Below the pieces are notes generated by a model, which saw nothing but the letters and a program-made list of their open reading frames with translations, did no database searches and was not told the DNA's origin. 15,134 nucleotides of DNA from contig CAWVUB010000053.1 of NCBI GenBank assembly GCA_963933065.1, forward strand, positions 1-15,134, given 5' to 3'. The position numbers and the translations under genes are program-made. Numbering within the stretch: the stretch's first letter is position 1; each line of letters starts with the position of its first letter. Shown here piece after piece: positions 1-7,475 of this stretch. Origin of the DNA: UBA9410 sp963933065. GTDB lineage: Bacteria > Actinomycetota > Acidimicrobiia > Acidimicrobiales > MedAcidi-G1.

Positions 1-264
1 TTCGTAGCCGGCATCCCCGAGTTGAAGACCAACCACGTGCTTCTCAAGAACTACTCGGTGGTCGGGGTGCATTGGGGGGCCTCGCTGGTCCGCGATCCGG
101 GGTCGCTGGCCCGCCAGATGGAATCGGTATTCTCCTTGGTGGCAGAGGGTTCTGTGGATCCGCTGCTGCATCCTCCGTACGCCTTTGGGGATGCGCCGCG
201 GGCCCTCCAGGACATAGCTGACCGGCAGGTGGTGGGCAAGGTAGTGACTGATCTGGTGGCCTGA
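1..264 (+). CDS. 3' end of a zinc-type NAD(P)H:quinone oxidoreductase / alcohol dehydrogenase (partial)
   Basis: The gene enters from the left edge in frame 1 and ends at TGA 262-264; 87 codons are visible. The stretch LLKNYSVVGVHWGA, followed by a basic and acidic helix and a closing segment of the form DRQVVGKVVTDL, is typical of the C-terminus of quinone oxidoreductases in the medium-chain dehydrogenase superfamily. These enzymes use NADPH to reduce quinones or enoyl substrates in the cytoplasm. The Rossmann GxGxxG motif and any zinc ligands lie outside the window, so the exact subfamily and substrate cannot be given. No clear terminator hairpin with a T-run follows. The TTG at 22 is not a real start, because the family sequence continues upstream of it. 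Confidence 0.85.
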   Translation, partial: FVAGIPELKTNHVLLKNYSVVGVHWGASLVRDPGSLARQMESVFSLVAEGSVDPLLHPPYAFGDAPRALQDIADRQVVGKVVTDLVA

Positions 265-290
265 ACTGGCGGAATTGTTTTACTGGTGGG

Positions 291-302
291 GTCAATGTTG
301 AC
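291..302. repeat. Short inverted repeat GTCAA-TG-TTGAC
   Basis: A 12-bp inverted repeat with 5-bp arms lies between the oxidoreductase gene and argC. Its right arm begins a perfect TTGACA (298-303), but no -10 sequence lies 16-18 bp downstream, so I do not call a promoter. It is too short to be a convincing terminator and may be chance. Confidence 0.25.
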
Positions 303-356
303 AACTACGAAGGGCACCACCTCCGACGGTGAGTTGGCCTAACTTTAATCTCAATT

Positions 357-374
357 TATGTAATAATTTGCATA
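357..374. promoter_or_regulatory. ARG box 1 (probable ArgR operator)
   Basis: The 18-bp site TATGTAATAATTTGCATA is an imperfect palindrome. It keeps the TG...CA core spacing and AT-rich centre of the ARG box known from E. coli and Bacillus (wNTGAATwwwwATTCAnw). It lies upstream of argC, at -59 to -42 relative to the proposed transcription start. A second box starts 33 bp further on, about three helical turns. Binding by the ArgR encoded in this operon is inferred from site form and position. Confidence 0.7.
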
Positions 375-389
375 AACATGAGGCATTAG

Positions 390-407
390 TATGCAGTATC
401 AGGCATA
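390..407. promoter_or_regulatory. ARG box 2 (probable ArgR operator overlapping the -10 element)
   Basis: The 18-bp site TATGCAGTATCAGGCATA has perfect outer arms TATGC/GCATA and the same TG...CA spacing as box 1. It ends nine bases before the argC ATG and overlaps the proposed -10 hexamer by four bases, so a bound ArgR hexamer would block RNA polymerase. The central bases match the ARG-box consensus less well than those of box 1. The call rests on symmetry, spacing and context. Confidence 0.7.
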
Positions 408-409
408 AT
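404..409 (+). promoter_or_regulatory. Probable argC -10 element, leaderless transcript
   Basis: CATAAT matches TATAAT at five of six positions and is followed by exactly six bases before the argC ATG. That spacing puts +1 on the A of the start codon. No good Shine-Dalgarno sequence lies before the ATG; the nearest is an AGG 12 bases away. Leaderless mRNAs are common in actinobacteria. No -35 hexamer is visible at 16-18 bp. Confidence 0.55.
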
Positions 410-415
410 TGACGT

Positions 416-1465
416 ATGTACAAGATCGCCATTGTTGGGGCCTCTGGATTTACGGGTGCTGAACTTCTCCGGCTGTGTGCCGGTCATCCCGACTTCGAGG
501 TGGTGATCGCTACCGGCGAGACTCAGGCCGGCACGGCAGTGGCCGACCTGTACCCGAGCCTTGCAGCCCACTATCCGGAGTTGACTTACTCACTGGTGGA
601 CCAAGCAGCCGTCGACGGATGCGATATCGCCTTCCTAGGCCTACCCCACGGGGCATCACAGGCCCTAGTACCCGCACTCCTCAGCCGAGTTGGCCATGTG
701 GTAGATCTGGCCGCCGACTTCCGGCTCCGGGACGCCACCCTCTACCCAACCTGGTACGGGGAGGACCACCAGATACCTACTCTCTTACGCGAAGCCGTCT
801 ACGGACTCCCTGAACTTTTTCGAACCGAACTGCCAGGGGCTCGGCTAATAGCTGTCGCTGGTTGCTACCCGACGGCCGCATCGTTGGCGTTGGCACCGTT
901 CGTGCAGGCCGGCGCGATCGAGACGTCTGGGATTATCGTGGACGCGGCCAGCGGTGTGTCCGGCGCCGGGCGGCCGCCGAAGCCGAACACCACGTTTTGT
1001 GCCGTGGACGAGGACTACACGGCCTACGGGCTTACTGATCACCGACACACGCCTGAGATCGAACAGTCGATAGCGACGTCGGCCGACGGATCGACGGTGT
1101 CGGGTGTGAGCGTTTTATTCACCCCCCACCTAGCTCCGATGAACAGGGGCATTCTGGCAACCTGCTATGCCCGACCAATAGGTGGTGATCTTGAAACCGA
1201 AGGTGCCATGGCGATCCTGGCGGACTCCTATGCTGACGAACCGTTCGTCGTGGTTGACGAACGGTCACCTTCCACGAAGGCGACCCTGGGCTCCAACGCC
1301 GCTCACCTCACAGCACGGGTAGACCCACGGACCGGCCTGCTTATAGTCATTTGTGCCATCGACAACCTGGTGAAGGGAGCCTCCGGACAGGCAGTTCAGT
1401 GTGCCAACGCCGTCCTAGGTCTCGACGAGACCACCGGTCTCAGCACTATGGGGATCTACCCGTGA
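416..1465 (+). CDS. argC: N-acetyl-gamma-glutamyl-phosphate reductase
   Basis: ArgC catalyses the NADPH-dependent reduction of N-acetylglutamyl phosphate to the semialdehyde, the third step from glutamate to arginine. The 349-residue protein has the usual length. The N-terminus carries the nucleotide-binding GASGFTG motif (residues 8-14). The active-site cysteine is Cys150 in AGCYPT, and SGVSGAGR and DHRHTPEIEQ follow as in the family. The ATG at 416 is the only sensible start and lies directly behind the ARG boxes and the -10 element, so translation probably starts at the very 5' end of the mRNA. The stop codon overlaps the GTG start of argJ by four bases (GTGA). First gene of the arginine operon. 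Confidence 0.97.
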   Translation: MYKIAIVGASGFTGAELLRLCAGHPDFEVVIATGETQAGTAVADLYPSLAAHYPELTYSLVDQAAVDGCDIAFLGLPHGASQALVPALLSRVGHVVDLAADFRLRDATLYPTWYGEDHQIPTLLREAVYGLPELFRTELPGARLIAVAGCYPTAASLALAPFVQAGAIETSGIIVDAASGVSGAGRPPKPNTTFCAVDEDYTAYGLTDHRHTPEIEQSIATSADGSTVSGVSVLFTPHLAPMNRGILATCYARPIGGDLETEGAMAILADSYADEPFVVVDERSPSTKATLGSNAAHLTARVDPRTGLLIVICAIDNLVKGASGQAVQCANAVLGLDETTGLSTMGIYP

Positions 1466-2640
1466 GTGTCACGAAGGTACCCGGCTTCGTTGCCGCTGGC
1501 ATGGCCTGTGGAATCAAGGCCTCTGGCGCTGACGACATCGCCATGGTCGCCACGGCCGACGGCTCGCCCGTCACAGCGGCTGGCGTGTTTACCTCCAACC
1601 GGATGACAGCACCCCCAGTGCTCGTAACCCGGGAACATTTAGTGGCTACGGGCGGCCAGGCCGCAGCAGTTGTCCTCAACAGCGGTAATGCCAACGCCGC
1701 AACCGGTGCAGTCGGAAGAGCCGATGCTGAGGCAATGTGTGCTCTCACCGCCAACGCCGTGGGCTGCAAGCCGGACGAGGTGCTGGTCTGCTCTACAGGC
1801 CTCATCGGCTTCGAACTACCTATGGACAGAATTACCTCGGCCATCCCAACGGTCGCCGCTGCCCTCACCGATGACGGTGGCCCAGCTGCCGCTCGAGCGA
1901 TCATGACCACCGACACGGTGCCGAGGATGACAGTGTTAACCGGTACGGCGCTGGATGGTGGCACGTTCACTATCGGTGGGGTTGCCAAGGGTGCAGCGAT
2001 GCTAGAGCCAAACATGGCCACGATGCTGGCTGTGCTGACCACGGATGCTCTCCTGGATGCGACGACCGCCACCGACCTTCTGCAGTCGGCGGTGGGGGTG
2101 TCGTTCAACTGTCTCACTGTGGACGGTGCCGAGTCGACGAATGACACCGTTCTACTCCTGGCCTCCGGAACCGCCGGACCCGTCGCTACCGACGAGATAG
2201 GTGCAGCGTTGTCGGATGCTTGCAGGGACCTCACCGTCCAGATGGCCAACGACGCCGAGGGCTCCACCAAGACGGTGTTCCTGACTGTCACTGGCGCCGC
2301 TGACGATACTGAGGCAGCCAAGGGGGCCAGGGATACGGCCAATTGCCAACTAGTTAAATGCTCCTGGTATGGCGAGGATCCCTACTGGGGCCGGATAGCT
2401 GCCGAGATGGGGGCGGCCGGTATTGCCTTCGATCCAGCCACCATCACTATTTCGTACGGCGGTCAGGTGGTTTACGCCGCCGAACAGGTCCAGCCGGTCG
2501 ACGAGATGACTCTGGCCGCCCACATGGCGGGCCGGAGGATCGACCTAGAGGTGGATCTAGGACAGGGTGATGGCTCGGCGTGGATAGTCACAACGGATCT
2601 CAGTCATGCTTACATCGATGAGAACATGCGGACCTCTTAG
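1462..2640 (+). CDS. argJ: Glutamate N-acetyltransferase / ornithine acetyltransferase
   Basis: ArgJ moves the acetyl group from N-acetylornithine to glutamate, releasing ornithine and recycling N-acetylglutamate. Some members also use acetyl-CoA; sequence alone does not settle this. From the GTG at 1462 the protein is 392 residues, normal for the family. The precursor cleaves itself before a threonine nucleophile, visible here as Ala186-Thr187 in EPNMATMLA, preceded by VAKGAAM. The C-terminus AYIDENMRTS is also typical. A longer frame opens upstream at 1351, but that part lies inside argC and does not look like ArgJ. The GTGA overlap with the argC stop fixes the start and suggests translational coupling. 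Confidence 0.97.
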   Translation: MSVTKVPGFVAAGMACGIKASGADDIAMVATADGSPVTAAGVFTSNRMTAPPVLVTREHLVATGGQAAAVVLNSGNANAATGAVGRADAEAMCALTANAVGCKPDEVLVCSTGLIGFELPMDRITSAIPTVAAALTDDGGPAAARAIMTTDTVPRMTVLTGTALDGGTFTIGGVAKGAAMLEPNMATMLAVLTTDALLDATTATDLLQSAVGVSFNCLTVDGAESTNDTVLLLASGTAGPVATDEIGAALSDACRDLTVQMANDAEGSTKTVFLTVTGAADDTEAAKGARDTANCQLVKCSWYGEDPYWGRIAAEMGAAGIAFDPATITISYGGQVVYAAEQVQPVDEMTLAAHMAGRRIDLEVDLGQGDGSAWIVTTDLSHAYIDENMRTS

Positions 2641-2646
2641 GGCCGT

Positions 2647-2651
2647 GGAGG
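2647..2651 (+). promoter_or_regulatory. Strong ribosome binding site of argB
   Basis: GGAGG lies five bases before ATG 2657. It decides the argB start over the in-frame GTG at 2645 and is the clearest Shine-Dalgarno sequence in the operon. Most other arg genes rely on stop/start overlap instead. Confidence 0.7.
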
Positions 2652-2656
2652 ACGAC

Positions 2657-3571
2657 ATGGACCAGTCCAATTCCCGCGATACAGGACCTCTCTCGGGGTT
2701 CTCGCCCGAACGGCGTGCGTCCGTGCTGATTGAAACCCTGCCGTACATACAGCGGTTTGCCGGCTCGGTCATCGTGGTCAAGTTTGGCGGAAGCGCCATG
2801 GTCAACGAGGCGCTGGCCGCCCAGTTCGCCGAGGACGTTGTCCTTATGCACTCTGTGGGCATCAGGCCAGTTGTGGTTCACGGAGGCGGCCCTCAGATTG
2901 GAGCGCTCATGGACCGGTTAGGCATCGTGTCGGAGTTCCGGGACGGTCTGAGGGTCACTGACGCTGAGACCCTTGAGGTGGCTCGGATGGTTCTCGTGGG
3001 CAAGGTAAACCGGGAGATTGTCTCCAGCATCAATCGACACGGGTCGATGGCCGTGGGGCTGTCGGGCGAGGACGCTGGGTTAATCCGGGCTACGGCGCGC
3101 AATGTCGAACTGGGGTTCGTGGGCGACGTGGAGTCAGTTAACCCGGCAATCATCGAAAGACTTCTTGTCGAGGATCTCATTCCGGTGATCTCGACCATCG
3201 GAAGTGATCTCAATGGCCAGGCCTACAACATCAACGCAGACACCGTGGCTGCAGCGGTGGCAGGCGCGCTGAGTGCGGAACGCATCCTCTACCTAACAGA
3301 CGTTGAGGGTCTGCTGGCCGACGTCGACGATCCTTCCTCGAGAATCTCCAGAGTTGATGTGTCAGAGCTGGCAGTCCTGCTGGCTGACGGCACGGTCAGT
3401 GGTGGCATGATCCCCAAGGCGCAAGCCTGCCTGGATGCCTTAGCGGCGGGTGTGGGTTCAGCCCACATGGTCGACGGGCGAATCCCACATGTGGTGCTAC
3501 TCGAACTCTTCACTGACATGGGCATCGGCACCATGGTGCTAGCCGATGGCCAGGAGATGGTGGACTCGTGA
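2657..3571 (+). CDS. argB: Acetylglutamate kinase, arginine-sensitive type
   Basis: ArgB phosphorylates N-acetylglutamate with ATP, the committed and usually feedback-controlled step. From ATG 2657 the protein is 304 residues. Motifs in order are VVKFGGSAM (phosphate loop), VVVHGGGPQIG (substrate binding), GLRVTDAETLEV, YNINADTVA and GGMIPKAQA, ending in LLELFTDMGIGTM. The segment before the first glycine loop (around ETLPYIQRFAG) matches the N-terminal helix of arginine-inhibited kinases such as those of Pseudomonas and Thermotoga, which E. coli ArgB lacks. A GGAGG at 2647-2651 sits five bases before the ATG. An in-frame GTG at 2645 would add four residues and is less likely. Unlike its neighbours, argB has its own clear ribosome site, 16 bp after argJ. 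Confidence 0.97.
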   Translation: MDQSNSRDTGPLSGFSPERRASVLIETLPYIQRFAGSVIVVKFGGSAMVNEALAAQFAEDVVLMHSVGIRPVVVHGGGPQIGALMDRLGIVSEFRDGLRVTDAETLEVARMVLVGKVNREIVSSINRHGSMAVGLSGEDAGLIRATARNVELGFVGDVESVNPAIIERLLVEDLIPVISTIGSDLNGQAYNINADTVAAAVAGALSAERILYLTDVEGLLADVDDPSSRISRVDVSELAVLLADGTVSGGMIPKAQACLDALAAGVGSAHMVDGRIPHVVLLELFTDMGIGTMVLADGQEMVDS

Positions 3572-4794
3572 ACAATTCGTCGATCCAGCAATGGACTAAC
3601 CGGCTTATGGGCAATTATGGGGTCCCCCCAGTCACCTTCGTGCGTGGTTCAGGTACCGAACTATTCGACGATGCCGGAAACCGGTATCTCGACTTCCTGT
3701 GTGGGCTTGCAGTGACTGGTCTGGGGCATGCCCATCCCCGGGTGGCCACAGCGCTGGCTGAACAAGCGTCAACCCTGCTACACGTGTCGAACCTCTTCGT
3801 GACCGAGCCCCAGTTGGAGGTGGCCGAAAGGCTTGACCGGTTGATCCGGTCTGGTTTGGGTCCCGATCCAAGCATCGGTCCAGGCAGGATTCTCTTCCAG
3901 AACTCTGGCGCCGAAGCCAACGAGGCTGCCTTAAAATTGGCTCGCAAATTCCACGGTCGGGGCCGCCACGTCGTGGTCAGCGCTTTCCGGTCGTTCCACG
4001 GCCGGACCATGGCCACCCTGGCTGCTACTGGCCAACCCGAGAAGCACGAGCCATTTCAGCCGCTCCCTGAGGGGTTTCGGCACGCCGCTTGGAATGACCT
4101 AGCGGCGGTAGAGGCTGCCCTGGCACCGGAGGTTGGTGCCATCCTTCTGGAATCACTACAGGGTGAGGGTGGGGTCAACCCGGCCGACGCGACCTTCTTG
4201 CAGGGTGTTCGGCGGTTGTGCGACGAACGGGGGATGGTGTTGATCATCGACGAGGTCCAGACGGGCCTAGGTCGGACAGGGGCATGGTTCGGCTTCCAGC
4301 ACGCCGGCATTGTTCCCGACGTGGTCACCATGGCCAAGGGCCTGGGCAACGGGGTGCCTATCGGTGCTGTATGGGCCGTTGCCGAAGTGGCGGCCGCCTT
4401 CGGTCCAGGGGACCACGGCTCCACGTTCGGAGGTCAGCCCTTAGCTACTGCTGGTGCGCGCGAGGTCCTTCGGATCATGGAAGAGATCGACGCCCCTCGG
4501 TTGGCCCGGGAACGGGGATCCGAGTTGAAGACGTTATTAGAGGCGCTTCCCGGTGTGGCGTCAGTTAGGGGGCTCGGACTGTTGCTAGGGGCCGAACTGG
4601 AACCTAAGGCGCTCGCTGGTCGGACGGCCGGCGAGGTAGCCCGAGCATGTTTGGACGCTGGTCTGGTCGTCAACGGGGTGACCCCGACGGCTCTTCGACT
4701 CGCGCCGCCGATGACTATCTCGACCGAAGAGCTGGTCGAGGGTGTGGGGATCTTGGCCGGTGTGCTGGCCAGCAACACGGAAGAGACTGGCTGA
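3568..4794 (+). CDS. argD: Acetylornithine aminotransferase
   Basis: ArgD is a pyridoxal-phosphate enzyme that converts N-acetylglutamate semialdehyde and glutamate into N-acetylornithine and 2-oxoglutarate. The 408-residue protein is a class III aminotransferase: NSGAEANEAALKLAR (112-126) binds the cofactor phosphate, SFHGRTMATLAATGQ follows, IIDEVQTGLGRTG (226-238) holds the cofactor-binding aspartate, and Lys257 in TMAKGLGNG is the Schiff-base lysine. The GTG start at 3568 overlaps the argB stop (GTGA), and the stop shares one base with the argF ATG. In some bacteria ArgD also serves as N-succinyl-diaminopimelate aminotransferase; whether that holds here cannot be told. Confidence 0.96.
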   Translation: MNNSSIQQWTNRLMGNYGVPPVTFVRGSGTELFDDAGNRYLDFLCGLAVTGLGHAHPRVATALAEQASTLLHVSNLFVTEPQLEVAERLDRLIRSGLGPDPSIGPGRILFQNSGAEANEAALKLARKFHGRGRHVVVSAFRSFHGRTMATLAATGQPEKHEPFQPLPEGFRHAAWNDLAAVEAALAPEVGAILLESLQGEGGVNPADATFLQGVRRLCDERGMVLIIDEVQTGLGRTGAWFGFQHAGIVPDVVTMAKGLGNGVPIGAVWAVAEVAAAFGPGDHGSTFGGQPLATAGAREVLRIMEEIDAPRLARERGSELKTLLEALPGVASVRGLGLLLGAELEPKALAGRTAGEVARACLDAGLVVNGVTPTALRLAPPMTISTEELVEGVGILAGVLASNTEETG

Positions 4795-5711
4795 TGAGAC
4801 ACCTGCTCGAGATCGACGACCTGAGCGTGGACGAACTGCACCGGGTTCTGGCCTTGGCCACCGATCCAGCTCCGCCCCAGGTGCTGGCTAAGAGGGGTAT
4901 GGCGCTGGTATTTGAGAAGCCGTCAGTCCGAACCCGCAACTCAATGGAGATGGCTGTCTTCCAGTTGGGTGGCCACCCCATTTACATTCAGGCGGCTGAG
5001 GTGGGCATGGATGCTCGTGAGTCGGTTGAGGACGTCACCCGGACGTTGGCGTCCTACCACGCGTGTATCGGAGCCCGTGTATTTTCCCATACGACTGTGG
5101 AACGGATGGCCGCCCAGAATCTCGTTCCGGTGGTCAACATGTTGTCCGACGTCGCCCACCCGATGCAGGCTCTAGCTGACGTCCTAACCCTAAGTAATGA
5201 GCTAGCTGACGGGACTCCTGAGGCGCTTGCAGGGCGCTCGGTGGCTTATGTGGGTGACGGGAACAACGTTTTTCGGTCATTAGCTCTGGCCTGCGGGATG
5301 TTGGGTGTCGAGGTTCGGTTTGCCGGTCCTCCTGGTTACCGGCTGCCCGAGACAGACAGCGACCGCCTATCCGCCGCCGGGGTCAACTTCACAGAGACTG
5401 ACCGCGCTATCGAAGCGGTGACAGGTGCTGACGCCGTCTACACAGATGTGTGGACCTCGATGGGTCAGGAGGACGAGTCAGCTCAACGGTTTATCGATTT
5501 TGAAGGTTTTCGGGTCGACGAGGTACTTATGGAAGCTGCAGGTCCAGAGGCGCTCTTCTTGCACTGCCTACCCGCCCACCGGGGTGAGGAAGTCACCGAC
5601 GGAGTAATGGATGGCCCAGCGAGTCGCGTCTGGCCTCAGGCCGTCAACCGGATGCACGCTGCTAGGGGGCTATTGGCTTATCTGCTTGGTGACTGCAAGG
5701 AGGTCTTGTGA
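4794..5711 (+). CDS. argF: Ornithine carbamoyltransferase
   Basis: ArgF joins ornithine and carbamoyl phosphate to make citrulline. The 305-residue protein has the family's normal length. The carbamoyl-phosphate loop reads SVRTR (44-48) in place of the usual STRTR. It is followed by SMEMAVFQLGGHP, then LSDVAHPMQALAD (HPxQxxxD), DVWTSMG in the ornithine domain, and the catalytic-cysteine loop HCLPAHRGEEV. These last motifs argue for ornithine rather than aspartate as acceptor. An acetylornithine-type enzyme is unlikely because ArgJ is present. ATG 4794 shares its A with the argD TGA, and the stop overlaps argR by GTGA. Pathway steps before and after are encoded by the adjoining genes. Confidence 0.95.
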   Translation: MRHLLEIDDLSVDELHRVLALATDPAPPQVLAKRGMALVFEKPSVRTRNSMEMAVFQLGGHPIYIQAAEVGMDARESVEDVTRTLASYHACIGARVFSHTTVERMAAQNLVPVVNMLSDVAHPMQALADVLTLSNELADGTPEALAGRSVAYVGDGNNVFRSLALACGMLGVEVRFAGPPGYRLPETDSDRLSAAGVNFTETDRAIEAVTGADAVYTDVWTSMGQEDESAQRFIDFEGFRVDEVLMEAAGPEALFLHCLPAHRGEEVTDGVMDGPASRVWPQAVNRMHAARGLLAYLLGDCKEVL

Positions 5712-6169
5712 GTAAGCATCAACGACAGCATCGGATAATCAGGCTGCTTGCCGATCACGCGGTCATTAGTCAAGAACACTTGGTGGGGCTGCTGGCTGAG
5801 GAGGGCGTTGTCTCGACTCAAGCCACCGTTTCACGTGACCTTGATGACCTCGGTGCCATAAAGGTTCGTGTACCCGGTGGAGAAAGTGTCTATGCCATCC
5901 CCGAGTATCCGATCGAACGAGTGGTTCCAGATGACCAACTTCGACGAGTGCTTGGTGAATGGGTGGTCGATGTAGCGTCGTCGCTCAACCTTGTGGTGCT
6001 GCGTACCCCACCAGGATCAGCCCATGTGGTCGCTTCGGCACTAGACAGAGCTGGACTCGAAGGATCCATCGGCACGGTGGCTGGTGATGACACGCTGATG
6101 GTGGTAGCCGCTGATGGAATCGCTGGGGCCGACTTGGCCGATCGACTACGAGGGCTTGCCGGCTTATAG
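5708..6169 (+). CDS. argR: Arginine repressor
   Basis: ArgR is the hexameric arginine-dependent DNA-binding regulator of arginine genes. The 153-residue protein has both expected halves. The N-terminal winged helix (about 1-65) has the recognition segment STQATVSRDLDDLGA. The C-terminal oligomerisation and arginine-binding domain has TPPGSAHVVASALDRAG and GTVAGDDTLMV, with the acidic pair Asp127/Asp128 that contacts arginine in known structures. The GTG start at 5708 overlaps the argF stop by GTGA. Because it lies within the operon behind the two ARG boxes at 357-407, it probably represses its own synthesis together with the enzymes. Confidence 0.96.
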   Translation: MSKHQRQHRIIRLLADHAVISQEHLVGLLAEEGVVSTQATVSRDLDDLGAIKVRVPGGESVYAIPEYPIERVVPDDQLRRVLGEWVVDVASSLNLVVLRTPPGSAHVVASALDRAGLEGSIGTVAGDDTLMVVAADGIAGADLADRLRGLAGL

Positions 6170-6237
6170 GTCGGGATTCGGTCAACTAGCAGTCAAAAGA
6201 ATGCACACAAATCGAGAGATGGAAGTGAGATAGGAAC

Positions 6238-7470
6238 GTGGGAAGCAAACGGACCGGCGTCAATAAGGTCGTTCTTGCCTATTCAGGGGGCTTAGACACC
6301 TCAATTATTCTCCGGTGGCTGGAGGAGGAGTACGGCTGCGAGGTCGTGACCTTCACCGCCGACTTGGGTCAAGGGGAGGAGCTTGAACCGGCCCGGATCA
6401 AAGCTGAAGCCATGGGAGTGTCTGAGATCTACATTGAGGATCTCCGCGAGGAATTTGTTCGTGACTTCGTATATCCGATGTTCAGGGCCAACGCCCTTTA
6501 TGAGGGTGAGTACTTGCTCGGAACCTCTATCGCTCGGCCACTCATTGCCAAGCGTTTAGTTGAGATTGCAGATGCCACCGGGGCTGACGCCATCAGCCAC
6601 GGTGCCACCGGGAAGGGCAACGACCAGGTGCGGTTCGAGTTGGGCGCCTATGCCCTGCGGCCTGATATTCAGATCATTGCCCCATGGCGGGAATGGGAAC
6701 TTGGATCACGGCAGAGCTTGCTCAACTACGCGGAAAAGCACGACATTCCAGTTGAGATGAAGAGAGGGACCAAGTCGCCGTTCTCCATGGATGCGAACCT
6801 GTTGCATATTTCCTATGAGGGTGGTCCACTCGAGGACCCCTGGAACGAACCAAGCAGCGAGATGTGGCGGTGGACGGTCAGTCCTGAGATGGCACCCAAC
6901 GAAGCCACTTATCTTGAGCTCACCTATGAGCGGGGTGACGTTGTGGCCCTAGATGGAAAGCCAATGACTCCAGCCACGATTTTGGCTAAATTGAACCTCA
7001 TCGGTGGTGCTAACGGTATTGGCCGGACTGACATTGTCGAGAATCGGTTCGTGGGAATGAAGTCTCGGGGCGCTTACGAGACGCCGGGTGGCACAATCTT
7101 ACTTAAGGCCCACCGGGCTATCGAGTCGATCACTCTGGATCGGGGTATGGCGCACCTCAAGGACGAACTAATGCCTCGATACGCCGAATTGGTCTACAAC
7201 GGCTTCTGGTTTAGTCCTGAGCGGGAGATGCTGCAGGTGGCTATGAATCACAGTCAAGCCTTCGTGAACGGCCGTGTCCGATTACGGCTCTACAAGGGCA
7301 ACGTTGACGTGGTGGGCCGTGAATCGGCCGACACCTTGTTCGACGAAGCAATCGCCACTTTCGAAGAAGATGAAGGTGCATATGATCAGGCCGATGCCGA
7401 GGGTTTCATTAAATTGAACGCCCTCCGGTTACGGACAGCGGCCCGGCGGGCCGCTCGGTCGGGGAGTTGA
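6238..7470 (+). CDS. argG: Argininosuccinate synthase
   Basis: ArgG couples citrulline and aspartate using ATP to form argininosuccinate. The 410-residue protein shows the N-type ATP pyrophosphatase loop AYSGGLDTS (14-22), GATGKGNDQVRFE (122-134) for citrulline/aspartate binding, and SPFSMDANLLHISYEGGPLE further on. The start is GTG 6238, the only start codon between an in-frame TGA at 6226 and the conserved region. An AGGA lies only two bases before it and a GGAAGTGAG about ten bases before. The 68-bp gap after argR (6170-6237) is the largest inside the operon. I see no ARG-box palindrome and no good terminator in it, so argG most likely stays on the same transcript, though a weak internal promoter cannot be excluded. 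Confidence 0.96.
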   Translation: MGSKRTGVNKVVLAYSGGLDTSIILRWLEEEYGCEVVTFTADLGQGEELEPARIKAEAMGVSEIYIEDLREEFVRDFVYPMFRANALYEGEYLLGTSIARPLIAKRLVEIADATGADAISHGATGKGNDQVRFELGAYALRPDIQIIAPWREWELGSRQSLLNYAEKHDIPVEMKRGTKSPFSMDANLLHISYEGGPLEDPWNEPSSEMWRWTVSPEMAPNEATYLELTYERGDVVALDGKPMTPATILAKLNLIGGANGIGRTDIVENRFVGMKSRGAYETPGGTILLKAHRAIESITLDRGMAHLKDELMPRYAELVYNGFWFSPEREMLQVAMNHSQAFVNGRVRLRLYKGNVDVVGRESADTLFDEAIATFEEDEGAYDQADAEGFIKLNALRLRTAARRAARSGS

Positions 7471-7475
7471 CGGAG

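Noticed and set aside
298..303. Perfect TTGACA as a -35 box for the arg operon
   Set aside because: No -10-like hexamer lies 16-18 bp downstream, and the proposed argC -10 is about 100 bases away.
1446..2342. A 298-codon minus-strand frame opposite argJ
   Set aside because: It is a mirror frame of argJ; the argJ motifs are unmistakable and this frame is made of Ala/Val/Ser/Thr runs typical of antisense shadows.
6170..6237. ARG box or separate argG promoter in the argR-argG gap
   Set aside because: Only a half-site-like AATGCA is present, without the paired arm at the right distance, and there is no good -10/-35 pair.
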